Counted from the first letter of the stretch, positions 46,120 to 55,800 are shown. The stretch is DNA of 64,000 nt from Acidocella aromatica (GCF_014201825.1 NZ_JACHFJ010000009.1:1-64000); one strand, 5' to 3'. Program-made: numbers and translations. The notes: a model not told the origin generated them from the letters alone.

Positions 46120-46919
46120 CGAGTGTATTGGGCCTGGTGGCCGGGTTTCTGTGCATCATCGGTGGCGCGTTGGCGGATCATGTGCCGCTCAGTTCTCTAG
46201 TGAACCTCACCGCCTTCATCATCGTGCTGTGCGGGTCGTTCTCCGCCGTCACGCTGCAGTTTGGTTTGGGTAACATGGTCGCTGGCCTCAAGGCGTTCAT
46301 GTGGTTGCTCAAGCCGCCTTCCATCGACCTGCATAAGTTTATCGATCAGGTCACCGAATGGTCGTCCCTGGCGCGCAGCCAGGGAACGCTGGCGCTGGAG
46401 AGCGTGCTGCCCGATGTCGCAGATCCGTTCCAGAAGCAGGGCCTGCAGATGATCGTGGACAATACCTCGCCCGAGGATTTCGCCATCATCTTGAGCGCCT
46501 CTGCCGAAAGCGCGGTACACCACCAGCATGTTCCGTCGGAGGTGTGGGAGGCGATCGGCGGTTATTCCCCCACCATTGGCGTGATGGGTGCGGTGCTGGG
46601 GTTGATCCATGTGATGATGCGGCTCGATCATCCAGATGAGCTTGGTGAAGGCATTGCCACCGCCTTTATTGCCACCGTGTATGGCGTGGGCTTCGCCAAT
46701 CTCGTGGCGCTGCCCCTGGGCAACCGGCTGAAGCAGCTGGCCAAGCAGATGGAGCGCGAGCGCGACGTGGTGATGCAGGGCTTCTTGCTGCTGGCCGAGG
46801 GTAAGCCCGGTATCATAATTAGGCAGAATCTCAGCTCCTTCCTCGATGACCATGGCAAGAAGAAGAGCAAAGGCGGGGCCGAAGCCGAGCCGGCTGGCGC
46901 CACCGCCGTGGCGGAATAG
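46116..46919 (+). CDS. motA: Flagellar stator protein MotA
   Basis: A 267-residue stator subunit with four membrane segments. The TM3-TM4 region has GGYSPTIGVMGAVLGLIHVM and ATVYGVGFANLVALPLGNRL, each conserved in the MotA/PomA family, and the cytosolic loop has LALESV-type charged residues for FliG contact. Its start overlaps fliA (ATGA). Confidence 0.94.
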   Translation: MTSVLGLVAGFLCIIGGALADHVPLSSLVNLTAFIIVLCGSFSAVTLQFGLGNMVAGLKAFMWLLKPPSIDLHKFIDQVTEWSSLARSQGTLALESVLPDVADPFQKQGLQMIVDNTSPEDFAIILSASAESAVHHQHVPSEVWEAIGGYSPTIGVMGAVLGLIHVMMRLDHPDELGEGIATAFIATVYGVGFANLVALPLGNRLKQLAKQMERERDVVMQGFLLLAEGKPGIIIRQNLSSFLDDHGKKKSKGGAEAEPAGATAVAE

Positions 46920-46924
46920 AAAAC

Positions 46925-47722
46925 ATGGCAACCCTGCCGAAGAAAAAACCAAAGCCGCATAAGCCGGAGAACCATGAGCGCTGGGTTATCTCTTATGCCG
47001 ACTTGCTGACCTTGCTGCTGGCCACCTTCGTGGTCCTGTACGCGTCATCGCAGCATGACAGGCACAAGGAGGACGAGGTCGCCCAGTCCTTCATCAAGGC
47101 TTTTCACGGTATGCCACCGCAGGTCATGACGCCCACGCCCACAGGCTCGCGAGGCGTGTTGCAGCATCAGGATTCCGCCGTGCCCAAGCCGGAGGAAACG
47201 CCTGCCGCCTCCAAATTGCCCAAGAGCATGGCGCACCAGCTCTCCGATTCGATGCAGACCCTGCAGGCGATGCAGCTGAAATTGTCCGCACTGTTTCAGC
47301 CGATGATCGAGAAGCACCAGGTAACGGTGACGAGTGAGCCGCTGACCCTCATCGTGCAGCTCGATGCTTCGGTGCTGTTCCCCTCGGGTGAGGCGGATTT
47401 GAAGCCGGAAGGTGCCGCGTTGCTGAAACAGGTGGCTGCGGGCTTCGTCAATCTGCCTGCAGGCTTCCGTATTGTGGTGCAGGGCTATACCGACAACCAG
47501 CCAATAGCCACGGCGCAATTCCCGTCTAACTGGTCGCTGTCGGCCGAACGCGCGGTTACGGTTGTTGCATTGTTTGTTTCGTCGGGCGTTGCGGGTAAGC
47601 AGCTTGCGGCTGAAGGCTTCGGCGAGTTCTCGCCACTGGCTGATAACGGTACTGATGCCGGACGCGCCCAGAACCGCCGCGTGGTTGTGGTGGTGCATGC
47701 ACCGGATCCATCACAGAAATAA
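46925..47722 (+). CDS. motB: Flagellar stator protein MotB
   Basis: A 265-residue stator subunit. A basic N-terminus precedes one transmembrane segment with the ion-binding aspartate (SYADLLTLLLATFVV, Asp26), a plug/linker region, and a C-terminal OmpA-like peptidoglycan domain (about 150-255: IVVQGYTDNQPI, NWSLSAERAVTVV, GRAQNRRVVVVV). The stator ion is not decided by the sequence; proton use is usual. Confidence 0.95.
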   Translation: MATLPKKKPKPHKPENHERWVISYADLLTLLLATFVVLYASSQHDRHKEDEVAQSFIKAFHGMPPQVMTPTPTGSRGVLQHQDSAVPKPEETPAASKLPKSMAHQLSDSMQTLQAMQLKLSALFQPMIEKHQVTVTSEPLTLIVQLDASVLFPSGEADLKPEGAALLKQVAAGFVNLPAGFRIVVQGYTDNQPIATAQFPSNWSLSAERAVTVVALFVSSGVAGKQLAAEGFGEFSPLADNGTDAGRAQNRRVVVVVHAPDPSQK

Positions 47723-47734
47723 GGAGGGCGGTTA

Positions 47735-47989
47735 ATGGCCAAAGCGGGAAAGACGCAGAAACTTCTCAAGCCAACGATGGTGACCATTGCCGCGGCGGCG
47801 GCCTGGGCGGCCACGCATGAGCCTGAGTCGTTAACTCCCGCCAGTGCTGGCGTGTGGGGGTTGGAGGTTCTGGCCGTGGCGCTGCTGGTGCGGGCCGTGC
47901 TGGCCCTGTTTACCCCGGCGGTTGCGCTGGGTATCGTGCTGCTCCGCGCCGCCATGCAGCAGGCGAGCGGCAAGGAAGCTGAATCGTGA
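47735..47989 (+). CDS. Small membrane protein between motB and fliH
   Basis: An 84-residue protein with a basic N-terminus, an Ala-rich segment (about 16-30) and one or two hydrophobic stretches (about 42-75). No family recognised. AAGGAGGGC at 47721-47729 precedes its ATG, and its stop overlaps fliH (GTGA), so it is a real coding gene within the flagellar operon. Function unknown; a stator or export accessory role is speculative. Confidence 0.72.
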   Translation: MAKAGKTQKLLKPTMVTIAAAAAWAATHEPESLTPASAGVWGLEVLAVALLVRAVLALFTPAVALGIVLLRAAMQQASGKEAES

Positions 47990-48639
47990 GCTTTGTTACG
48001 GTTTCGGACGTTCGTAACAAGGCGTTCGTGCAAACGGTACTGGCCCAGGATACGGCCGATCTGGCGGCGCAGGAAGCCGAGATCGCCCGCCGGGTGCGCC
48101 AGGAAGTCACCAAGCTGCGCGAGAAGGCCGAGGTTGAGGCCCGCGAGGCGGGGCTGCTGGCGGCCCGCGCGGAAATGGCCCCGCTCAAGGATGCACTGGC
48201 CTCCGCCGAGACCGCATTGCAAACCGCCGCTGCTCAGCTGTCCGAGCCGTTGGCAAAGAAAGAGCGCGATCTGGCCGGGCTGGTAACGGAGCTGGCCTTT
48301 CTGCTGGCCCGGCACATCATCGGCGCCGAGGCGGGCAGCAATATAGAGGGCCTGCACATACTGGTGACCACGCTGCTGGAGGAAGCCGCCGCCGAGCGCG
48401 GTCCACGCCAAACTCTGCAACTGCGGCTCAATCCCGCTGACCACGCCCAGATCGCGCCGCTCATCGAGACACAGACCGTGCAGCTGATCGCGGACGAGAA
48501 GATTGCCCCTGGCGGTGCCGTGGCCGAACTCAGCAGCCCCGAAGGCGATCCGCTGAACAAGATCGAGTGGGACGCCACGCTACAGGGCCGGGCGGACGCC
48601 ATCCGCGACGCGCTCGGCCTGCCCGAGGACATGCCGTGA
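47986..48639 (+). CDS. fliH: Flagellar export ATPase regulator FliH
   Basis: A 217-residue protein with a long N-terminal coiled coil rich in Ala, Glu and Lys (about 25-95) and a C-terminal FliH/HrpE globular domain (LHILVTTLLEEAAAE, LQLRLNPADHAQIAPLIE). FliH holds the FliI ATPase at the export gate. Starts with GTG 47986 and overlaps fliI (GTGA). Confidence 0.88.
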   Translation: MSFVTVSDVRNKAFVQTVLAQDTADLAAQEAEIARRVRQEVTKLREKAEVEAREAGLLAARAEMAPLKDALASAETALQTAAAQLSEPLAKKERDLAGLVTELAFLLARHIIGAEAGSNIEGLHILVTTLLEEAAAERGPRQTLQLRLNPADHAQIAPLIETQTVQLIADEKIAPGGAVAELSSPEGDPLNKIEWDATLQGRADAIRDALGLPEDMP

Positions 48640-49976
48640 TCGACATGGACAATATCCGCGCCCAGGCGCGCGAGCGTGTCCGTGGCGCGTTGGCGGTGGA
48701 CCCAGTGCGCCGCTTCGGTCGCATTGTGCGCACCAGCGGCGATGTGCTGCACGCCAGCGGCATACGTGCGCCCATCGGTGCGCGTTGCCTTATCGACATG
48801 GAGGATGCCGCCCCGCTGCCCGCTGAAATTGTAGGGTTCCAAGAGGGCGGATTGCTGCTGATGCCCGAACAAGGCGCACGCGGCGTGATGCGCGGTGCGC
48901 GCGTGCATGTGGAGGGCGGTACGCATGCCCCTCTGGTGGGGCCGGAACTGCTCGGCCGCGTGCTGGACGCACGGGGCGCGCCGCTCGACGGTCTGCCCCA
49001 GCCCGGGCTGTCGCAGTCCTGGCCGCTGATGGGCGTGAGCGTGAACCCTATGACCCGCGCCCGGCTGGAGCAGCCGTTTGACGTGGGCGTGCGCGCCATC
49101 AATGCCCTGGCCACGTTCGGGCGTGGCATGCGCGTGGGGCTGTTCGCGGGCTCGGGCGTGGGCAAGACCACGCTGATGGGCATGCTCTCCCGCCACGTCC
49201 AGGCCGATGTGGTGGTGGTGGCGATGATCGGCGAGCGCGGGCGCGAGATCCGCGAGTTCATCGAGGATCATCTGGGCCATGCCCGCGCGCGCAGCGTGGT
49301 GGTGGCCTCCCCTGCCGATGACACGGCCCTGAGCCGGGTGCACGGGGCCTACCGGGCGGCGGCCATTGCCGAATATTTCCGTGACCAGGGCAAGCATGTG
49401 CTGCTGGTGGTGGACAGCCTCACCCGCCTGGCCATGGCGCTGCGCGAGATCGGTCTGGCCGTGGGCGAGCCGCCCGCCACCAAGGGTTATCCGCCTTCGG
49501 TGTTCGGGGCCATCGCCGCCTATGTGGAGCGCGCGGGCAATGGCGCGGAAGGGCAGGGGAGCATCACCGCGCTCTACACCGTGCTGGTGGAGGGGGACGA
49601 CCATGTGGGTGACCCGGTGGGCGACACCGCGCGCTCGGTGCTCGATGGCCATATCGTGCTCTCCCGCGCCTTGGTCGAGGCCGCCATCTACCCGCCCATC
49701 GACATCACCGCCTCGCTCTCCCGCCCCATGCCGGGGTTGGTGAACCCTGAGCATATGCGTCTGGCCTCGCGCTTCCGGGCGCTTTGGGCGCGTAAGCAGG
49801 AGAAGCAGGATTTCATCGATCTGGGCGCCTATGCCCCAGGGCGGGACAAGCTGCTGGACGAAGCCATCCAGCGCGCCCCGGCCATGGAGGCGCTACTACG
49901 CCAGGACAAGGATGCAGGCGTGACACTGGCCGAGAGCGTGGCGGCCCTTCGCGCGGCGTTGGGTGAGGCCGTGTGA
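48636..49976 (+). CDS. fliI: Flagellum-specific ATPase FliI
   Basis: A 446-residue F1-like ATPase that dissociates chaperone-cargo complexes. Walker A GLFAGSGVGKTTLMG (about residues 168-182), Walker B HVLLVVDSLTRLAMALREIG, and GEPPATKGYPPSVF are clear. It starts at GTG 48636 in the fliH stop; a Met codon at 48645 is a possible start. Overlaps fliJ by GTGA. Confidence 0.96.
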   Translation: MIDMDNIRAQARERVRGALAVDPVRRFGRIVRTSGDVLHASGIRAPIGARCLIDMEDAAPLPAEIVGFQEGGLLLMPEQGARGVMRGARVHVEGGTHAPLVGPELLGRVLDARGAPLDGLPQPGLSQSWPLMGVSVNPMTRARLEQPFDVGVRAINALATFGRGMRVGLFAGSGVGKTTLMGMLSRHVQADVVVVAMIGERGREIREFIEDHLGHARARSVVVASPADDTALSRVHGAYRAAAIAEYFRDQGKHVLLVVDSLTRLAMALREIGLAVGEPPATKGYPPSVFGAIAAYVERAGNGAEGQGSITALYTVLVEGDDHVGDPVGDTARSVLDGHIVLSRALVEAAIYPPIDITASLSRPMPGLVNPEHMRLASRFRALWARKQEKQDFIDLGAYAPGRDKLLDEAIQRAPAMEALLRQDKDAGVTLAESVAALRAALGEAV

Positions 49977-50398
49977 AGCCTGAGACGCTCGCCCGGCTGG
50001 ACCTGCTGGCGGCGCAGCGCGAGACCAAGCTGCTGGAAACCATACGCCGCCAGAACGCGGCCTTGGAGCAGGCGGCCTATCAACGCGGCATGCTGCTCTC
50101 GTACCGGGATCGTCTGGCCGCAAGCTGGCAGAGCGGCGTGGTGGTGAGTGCCGCGCAGGCGAGCCGGGCGGGGCAATTCGCCGCCGGGGCGCTGGGGGCG
50201 GAGAGCCAGATCGTCGAAACCGAAGCCCGGGCCAAGGAACAGCTGGAGTCGGCCATTTCCGATCTGGCCCGCCTCAAGGCGCACCGGCGCAAATTGGCGG
50301 AGCGGTTGCGCGTGACGCGGCGCCGTGCCCAGGCGACGGCGGAGCTGAAGGCAGCGCAGGATCTGCCCTGGCGCCGCCTTGTTAGCGACGTTTCGTAA
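49973..50398 (+). CDS. fliJ: FliJ-like flagellar export chaperone
   Basis: A 141-residue all-helical coiled-coil protein directly after fliI, starting at GTG 49973 inside the fliI stop. Sequence is Ala/Arg/Leu/Glu-rich (AQRETKLLETIRRQNAALEQ, ARAKEQLESAISDLARLKA), as expected for FliJ, which inserts into the FliI ring. Assigned by position and form; no diagnostic residues. Confidence 0.78.
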   Translation: MKPETLARLDLLAAQRETKLLETIRRQNAALEQAAYQRGMLLSYRDRLAASWQSGVVVSAAQASRAGQFAAGALGAESQIVETEARAKEQLESAISDLARLKAHRRKLAERLRVTRRRAQATAELKAAQDLPWRRLVSDVS

Positions 50399-50445
50399 TC
50401 AAACGCTAAGATTTACCCCGCCATATGGTCTGAAAGGAGGCCAAA

Positions 50446-51651
50446 ATGGACTTGTCGCTTTTTACCAGCTTCACCAACTCGCTTGCCGCGCAGGAAGCGC
50501 AGATCAACCAGCTGCAGCAGCAGATTTCCACCGGCCTGGCGGTGCAGACGCCGGATCAGAACCCTGCCGCTTACGAGACCGGTGTGCTGGGCACCAACAT
50601 GGTGAACCAGTTGAATAACGACAACACCACCCAGGCCCAGGTCCAGACCCAGCTCGGCAGCGTGAGTAGCGCCTATACCTCGATGAGCACGTTGTTCGAT
50701 AATGTGCAGAGTATCGTCGAACAGGCGCTGAATGGCACCACCAGTGCTGCGAACATGAATGCCCTGGCCGGGCAGGTTAAGTCGGCATCGCAACAATTGC
50801 TCAGTATCGGCAACACCACGGCCTCGAACGGCACGTATTTGTTCGGCGGTTCGCGCGGGGGGCTGACGCCGTTCCAGGCCAATGCCAATGGCGATATCGT
50901 CTATTTCGGCGATGGCGGAAATTCCCAGGCGACCATTGCTCCGGGCCAGACGGCCAGCACCATCGCCAATGGCGATGTGTTCGTTTCCAGCCTGAGCGGC
51001 GACGGCATTTCCAATGTCACCGCCAGTACCAGCAACACCGGCAGCGGGCAGATCCTGCAACAGGGCGTGGTCAACGCCGCCACAGCCAATGCATTCCAGC
51101 AGGGGAGTTCGGCCATCACCGTCAGCTTCGGCACCGGCAACACCTATACTGCCACGCAGGGGGGCAGCACCATCGCCAGCGGCACGCTGTCCACCAGTAG
51201 CAGCGGCACTTCGCTTCAGCTTGCCGGGGTGGATTACCAGATCACCGGCAGCCCGGCGAATGGCGACAGCTTCACCATCTCTCCCGCGCGTCCGCAATCG
51301 GCCTTTGCACTGCTGCAGAACGTCTATAACGCCCTGGCCAATGCCAACAGCACGCCCTCGCAGGTGGCGCAGACCAACCAGATCCTCAACCAGAGTCTCG
51401 CGGGTTTGGCGCAGTACCAGCAGGCCACTCTGACCGCGCAGGCCCAGAACGGCGTGACCTTGCAGGCCATTTCCGCCGCCTCGACCAGCAACACCGGCCA
51501 AGCCACCGAGGCGCAGACCAATGTGGACAACGCCACTGCCGTGAACACGCCGGTGGCCATCGCCAGCCTGACCCAGACCATGACCGCCTTGCAGGCCGCG
51601 ATGAAAACTTTCGGTACCGTGCAGAGCCTCAGCCTGTTCAACTATCTCTAA
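50446..51651 (+). CDS. flgL: Hook-filament junction protein FlgL
   Basis: A 401-residue hook-associated protein 3. Flagellin-like N-terminus (INQLQQQISTGLAVQTPDQN, within residues 20-40) and C-terminal helices (NTPVAIASLTQTMTALQAAMKTF) flank a variable Thr/Ser-rich centre with a SPANGDSFTI unit like those in flgK. Strong ribosome site AAAGGAGG at 50431-50438. Confidence 0.93.
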   Translation: MDLSLFTSFTNSLAAQEAQINQLQQQISTGLAVQTPDQNPAAYETGVLGTNMVNQLNNDNTTQAQVQTQLGSVSSAYTSMSTLFDNVQSIVEQALNGTTSAANMNALAGQVKSASQQLLSIGNTTASNGTYLFGGSRGGLTPFQANANGDIVYFGDGGNSQATIAPGQTASTIANGDVFVSSLSGDGISNVTASTSNTGSGQILQQGVVNAATANAFQQGSSAITVSFGTGNTYTATQGGSTIASGTLSTSSSGTSLQLAGVDYQITGSPANGDSFTISPARPQSAFALLQNVYNALANANSTPSQVAQTNQILNQSLAGLAQYQQATLTAQAQNGVTLQAISAASTSNTGQATEAQTNVDNATAVNTPVAIASLTQTMTALQAAMKTFGTVQSLSLFNYL

Positions 51652-51661
51652 GGACGCCGCA

Positions 51662-54600
51662 ATGTCGGATACGATTTTCATCGTCGGTTATTACCGCAGC
51701 GGCACTTCGGCGCTTTCCGGCGCCCTGACCCGCGCGGGTGTAAAATTTTATAACGATGCCGACCCAAATGAGCATAACCCGCTAGGCTTCTACGAGATTC
51801 CAGAACTGATCCAGTACGACGTGGATTTGTTCGCGCGCCTGGGCGTGGATTGGACGGATGTGCGCGGCCTGCCCCCGGGCTGGACGGAGCGCGCCGATCT
51901 CAGCGCCTATTGGTCACGGCTGGAGGAAATCATCCGCCGCCGCTTTACCCAGGCGGATAAGCTCTGGGGCCTGAAGCACCCGCATTTGTGCCGTACCTTG
52001 CCAGCCTATGAGCGTGCCGCCCGCCAAGCCGGGCACAAGCCGCATGTGGTGCATATCTTCCGCGACCCATGGACAGCCGCCGCCAGCCAACAGCGCAAGA
52101 ACGGGCTGAGCCGCGCTCACGCCTTGCTGTTGTGGATGACCTACGCCACCTCCGGCGAGCGATTGGCGCGGCATCTGCCGCGCAGTTGGACCACCTACCA
52201 GGATTTGCTGGGCGAACCCGAGGCGCAGCTGCGCCGGATCGTCGAGGAGCTGGACCTGCCCATCGCCGAGCGCGGGCTGAAGGATGCCGCAGGCTACCTC
52301 ACCACCCAGCTCAACCGCAGCGAGCCGCTGCCGCGAGAAGGGCTGTGCCGCCCGCTGGACGACCTGGTCTCCCGCACCTGGGAGGCGATCTTGGCGCGGG
52401 ATTTCTTGCCCGAAATCTGGGACGGTTTTGCCGAAAAGGCGGCGGATCTGGTTGGTTTCCTCACCGAGATCGGCGCCAGCCGTGGGCGGGCCTTCCCCGC
52501 CATGGGCGGCTCCTTCACCCAGGTGGTCGGGCAGGCCAAGGCTGGTGGGAGCGTTACCGCGCTCCGTCCGCCCGAACGCAGCGATGATGGCGCGCGGATC
52601 CGCCTCCAAAGCTTGAAGGAGGCGGCTGGTACATTGCCGCGTCTGGCCGTGGTTATCGCCGCGCCAAGCGGCCGCGCCCATGCGGTGAACGACACGCTGG
52701 CGGCGCTGGACGAACAATGGGAAAAGCCTGCCAGCATCGTCATTCTAGCCGCCGAGACGCTGGAGCTTGAGGGCCGCAGTGTGACCGCCGTGGCCCAGGA
52801 GCCGGAGGCGATGACCCGCGCCATCTGCGCCGCGTTGAACGAGGCGGCGGCCGATTACGTCGCCGTGCTCAATGCGGGTGATACAATCTCCCCCGATGCC
52901 TGCCTGCGCTTCGCCCTGCACGCCGCCGCCACGGGGGCGGAGATGCTGTATTGCGATGAGATCGTGCCCCGCGAGAACGGCCATTGGGTACGGCACAAGC
53001 CCAGCTGGGACATCACGCGCCTGCGTCAGGCCGCTTATCTGGGCGATTGGGTGTGGTACGGCGCCCGTACGGTGCAGCGCCTGGGCGGGTTCGACCCGGC
53101 GCGTGCCGGGGCGGAGGAGTTCGACTTCCAGCTCCGCATCGCCGAGGCCGGCGCCAAGGTGGAGCGCGTGCCGGAAGCCCTGTTCACCCGCAGTCCGCAG
53201 AGCCGGCGCGACGATATCCGCGCCGATGTGTTCTGCGCCCGCGCGGCCGCGGCGGTGCAGGAGCATCTGCAGCGCGCCGGGCTGCCTGCCGAGGTGCAGA
53301 ACCGCCAGCATATGGGGCTGTTCCATCACATGCGCATGGTGGCCGACCCTGGCACCAGCATCATCATGCTGTGTGATGATGGAGAGATCCCGGCGCTCGA
53401 CCGCTGGCTCACAACGCTGCTCAGCGGCCAGCCGCTCACCGGCCCGGTGATCCTAGCCGGAGCGGCGCTGAGTACCGGGCTGCAAACCTACCTCACCGAG
53501 GTATCCCGCCAGACCGAGGCGCTGGAGGGCAAGGTGCTGGCGGTGCCGCCCGTGCCCGGCCTCACCCAGGCCGAGGCGCTGCGCCAAGCTCTGGCCCTGG
53601 TGACCACGCCCCATGTGGCGGTGCTGGATGTGCGGGCAGAGACGGCAATGCCGCATTGGTTGTCGGCGTTGCGCATGCGTCTGGCCGACCCCGGCGTGGC
53701 GCTGGTGGCGGCGCGCTCGCTGATGCCGCTGGAGGGGGGAAATAAAGCCTTCGCCATGGTGCAGGGCCCCATCGTCATCGGCGCCGATACGCGGCTCGGT
53801 ACCGGGCATATGGCGGAAGATCTGGGCCCTGGCGGTTGGCTGTTGGTGGACCAGGAGGCGAGCGCGCTCGCTCCGCCCGGCCTGCTGGTTCGCACCGCCG
53901 CTCTGGCTGCTTGTGAGTTTCCGGCCCTGAACGGCGATGCGCTGTGGATCGATCTTGGCGCACAGCTCCGCGCTCAGGGGGCGCGGCTGGTATGGACGCC
54001 TGATGTCTCCTTCGTCATGCCCACCGGCACGGTGCATGTGGATGCGGCATCGCAATTCCGCCAGGGCTCGGAGGTGGCGCGGGCGCTGCCCTGGGCCGAC
54101 CCGTATCACCATCCGGCGCTCTCTCTGCATGGCGATCTGCTGGCCGATGAAGCCCGTGCCGGTCTGGTGCCCGCCACCCCCGCCGATCCGCTGGACCTGC
54201 TGGTGACCGGCGAGCCAGGGCCGGGTGCCGCGGTGCTGAATACGGCGCGGACGCTGCGGCGGGATGGCATGTGCTCGGCCGATTGGGCGCCCGAGCGGCC
54301 CAATGCCGCCGAGCTTGGCCGTCGTGCCCCAGCCGCCTGGGTGCGGGTGAACCCGGCCGTGCCGGCGGCCATTCATAGCCAAGCCTATACCGCGCTCTAC
54401 ACCGCCATGCCCGCGGATCTGGAAGCGGCAAGGCCGGTTCTGGCCGAAGCCGCTGGTGTTTATGCCACCTCTCCGGCGCTGGTGGCGCAGTTGCGCAGCC
54501 TGGGCCGCCCCGGTCAAACCGTGGAATTGTGGCGTCCGGCCTTGTCGCGCCATGTTTGGTCCGGCCTGCAACCCGCCACGGGCCTGAACACCAAGCCGCG

Positions 54601-55102
54601 CGTGCTGTGGGTGGATGAGGGCAACACCCCGCAATGGTTCCAGGAGCTGATTTCTTCCACGCTAGAGAACGCATCCTGGATCGTGGTCGAGCGCCCTGGC
54701 GAAACCTATGCCGGTGCCATGGCACGCCTGACACCGCCGGAAACCGAAGCCGCCTGGGCGAATGCCATGGTCGAGCTGGGACCGCAGATCATGGTCCGCC
54801 CGGCCAATACGGAGGCTTATGCCGACCATTATCCCGTACTGCTGGCGGCGGCGGCGGGATGCCATGTTCTGGCGGACGAGCGCTTCGACATTCCGCCCAG
54901 CCTCGGGGCGGCGCGGCTGAAGAACCGTCTGTCGGCGTGGAAGGAGGCGTTGAGTGGCGCCATTGCCGACCTGACGGCTACTCTGGAGCATGGCCGCAAG
55001 GCCCGCCAAGCGGCTTTGGCTCTTCCCGCGAGCGAGGATGCTCTGCCCCCCTGGGTGGATTTCAGCGCGGGCCTCCCTGAGCTGCGGAGTGCGGCGGAAT
55101 GA
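51662..55102 (+). CDS. Sulfotransferase-glycosyltransferase multidomain protein in the flagellar operon
   Basis: An 1146-residue cytosolic protein. Residues 1-290 look like a PAPS-dependent sulfotransferase: a phosphate-binding loop GYYRSGTSALS (9-19) and a second-site motif HIFRDPWTAAASQ (about 131-143). Residues about 325-560 look like a GT2 domain (LNAGDTISPDA, MLYCDEIVP, GGFDPARAGAEEFDFQLRIAEAG read in parts). Residues about 590-820 resemble a second GT2 domain with a degenerate catalytic DxD region (VLDVRAE). About 840-1146 may be GT4-like. It lies between flgL and flgA, overlaps flgA by ATGA, and flagellin follows, so flagellar glycan assembly is likely. Substrate and catalytic activity are inferred. 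Confidence 0.72.
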   Translation: MSDTIFIVGYYRSGTSALSGALTRAGVKFYNDADPNEHNPLGFYEIPELIQYDVDLFARLGVDWTDVRGLPPGWTERADLSAYWSRLEEIIRRRFTQADKLWGLKHPHLCRTLPAYERAARQAGHKPHVVHIFRDPWTAAASQQRKNGLSRAHALLLWMTYATSGERLARHLPRSWTTYQDLLGEPEAQLRRIVEELDLPIAERGLKDAAGYLTTQLNRSEPLPREGLCRPLDDLVSRTWEAILARDFLPEIWDGFAEKAADLVGFLTEIGASRGRAFPAMGGSFTQVVGQAKAGGSVTALRPPERSDDGARIRLQSLKEAAGTLPRLAVVIAAPSGRAHAVNDTLAALDEQWEKPASIVILAAETLELEGRSVTAVAQEPEAMTRAICAALNEAAADYVAVLNAGDTISPDACLRFALHAAATGAEMLYCDEIVPRENGHWVRHKPSWDITRLRQAAYLGDWVWYGARTVQRLGGFDPARAGAEEFDFQLRIAEAGAKVERVPEALFTRSPQSRRDDIRADVFCARAAAAVQEHLQRAGLPAEVQNRQHMGLFHHMRMVADPGTSIIMLCDDGEIPALDRWLTTLLSGQPLTGPVILAGAALSTGLQTYLTEVSRQTEALEGKVLAVPPVPGLTQAEALRQALALVTTPHVAVLDVRAETAMPHWLSALRMRLADPGVALVAARSLMPLEGGNKAFAMVQGPIVIGADTRLGTGHMAEDLGPGGWLLVDQEASALAPPGLLVRTAALAACEFPALNGDALWIDLGAQLRAQGARLVWTPDVSFVMPTGTVHVDAASQFRQGSEVARALPWADPYHHPALSLHGDLLADEARAGLVPATPADPLDLLVTGEPGPGAAVLNTARTLRRDGMCSADWAPERPNAAELGRRAPAAWVRVNPAVPAAIHSQAYTALYTAMPADLEAARPVLAEAAGVYATSPALVAQLRSLGRPGQTVELWRPALSRHVWSGLQPATGLNTKPRVLWVDEGNTPQWFQELISSTLENASWIVVERPGETYAGAMARLTPPETEAAWANAMVELGPQIMVRPANTEAYADHYPVLLAAAAGCHVLADERFDIPPSLGAARLKNRLSAWKEALSGAIADLTATLEHGRKARQAALALPASEDALPPWVDFSAGLPELRSAAE

Positions 55103-55791
55103 GCCGCCCGGCGCGCCGCGCCATGGTTTGCGTGCTAGCCGCCTGGCCCGGTTTGGCTTTGCCGGGTTGGGCCTGGGCCGGGCAGGACCCGGATGCGGTA
55201 AGCGCCGCGGTGCGTCAGGCGGCGCAAATGGTAACGCCGCCCGACGCCACGATCAGCTTGGGGCCGGTGAACGGGGCGAAATACATGCAGGCCTGCACCG
55301 CTCCGCTTGGCGTGAACATCAGCGGTGTGGCCCCCTATGAGCAGGCGGCGGTGCATTGTCCCGCGCCGGGCTGGACGCTCTATGTCTCCGTCACCGTGGC
55401 GCAGAGCGAGGCTGTGGTGGTGACGGCGCATCCGGTGGTGGCGGGGCAAACCCTGGCCGCCGGAGACCTCGTCATGCGGCGCGAGCCGGTGCAACTCTTC
55501 GCCGGGCGGCAGATCTACGCGGACCCGGCCCAACTCGTGGGCGCCAGTGTGATGATGTCTCTGGCCGCGGGCATGGTCATCACCCAGGATTCGGTACAGG
55601 CTCCGCTCGTCATCAAGGCCGGGCAGACCGTGACGGTGCAGGTTATCAGCGGCGGCGTGCTGCTGTCCGTCAACGCCGTGGCGCAGCAAGCCGGGCGCAT
55701 TGGCGATACGGTTCTGCTTACCAACCCCTCCTCCGGGCGGCGCTTCTCCGCTGAGGTTACGGCACATGGGCCGGTGGTGCAGCTGCAGTAA
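55099..55791 (+). CDS. flgA: P-ring assembly chaperone FlgA
   Basis: A 230-residue periplasmic chaperone with a signal peptide (cleavage near GWAWA, residue 27) and a C-terminal SAF-like/FlgA domain: HPVVAGQTLAAGDLVMRREP, within residues 113-132, and LVIKAGQTVTVQVISGGVLL. It overlaps the glycosyltransferase gene by ATGA. It is unusual for flgA to be in the fliE arm away from flgI. Confidence 0.92.
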   Translation: MSRPARRAMVCVLAAWPGLALPGWAWAGQDPDAVSAAVRQAAQMVTPPDATISLGPVNGAKYMQACTAPLGVNISGVAPYEQAAVHCPAPGWTLYVSVTVAQSEAVVVTAHPVVAGQTLAAGDLVMRREPVQLFAGRQIYADPAQLVGASVMMSLAAGMVITQDSVQAPLVIKAGQTVTVQVISGGVLLSVNAVAQQAGRIGDTVLLTNPSSGRRFSAEVTAHGPVVQLQ

Positions 55792-55800
55792 GGTGACATG

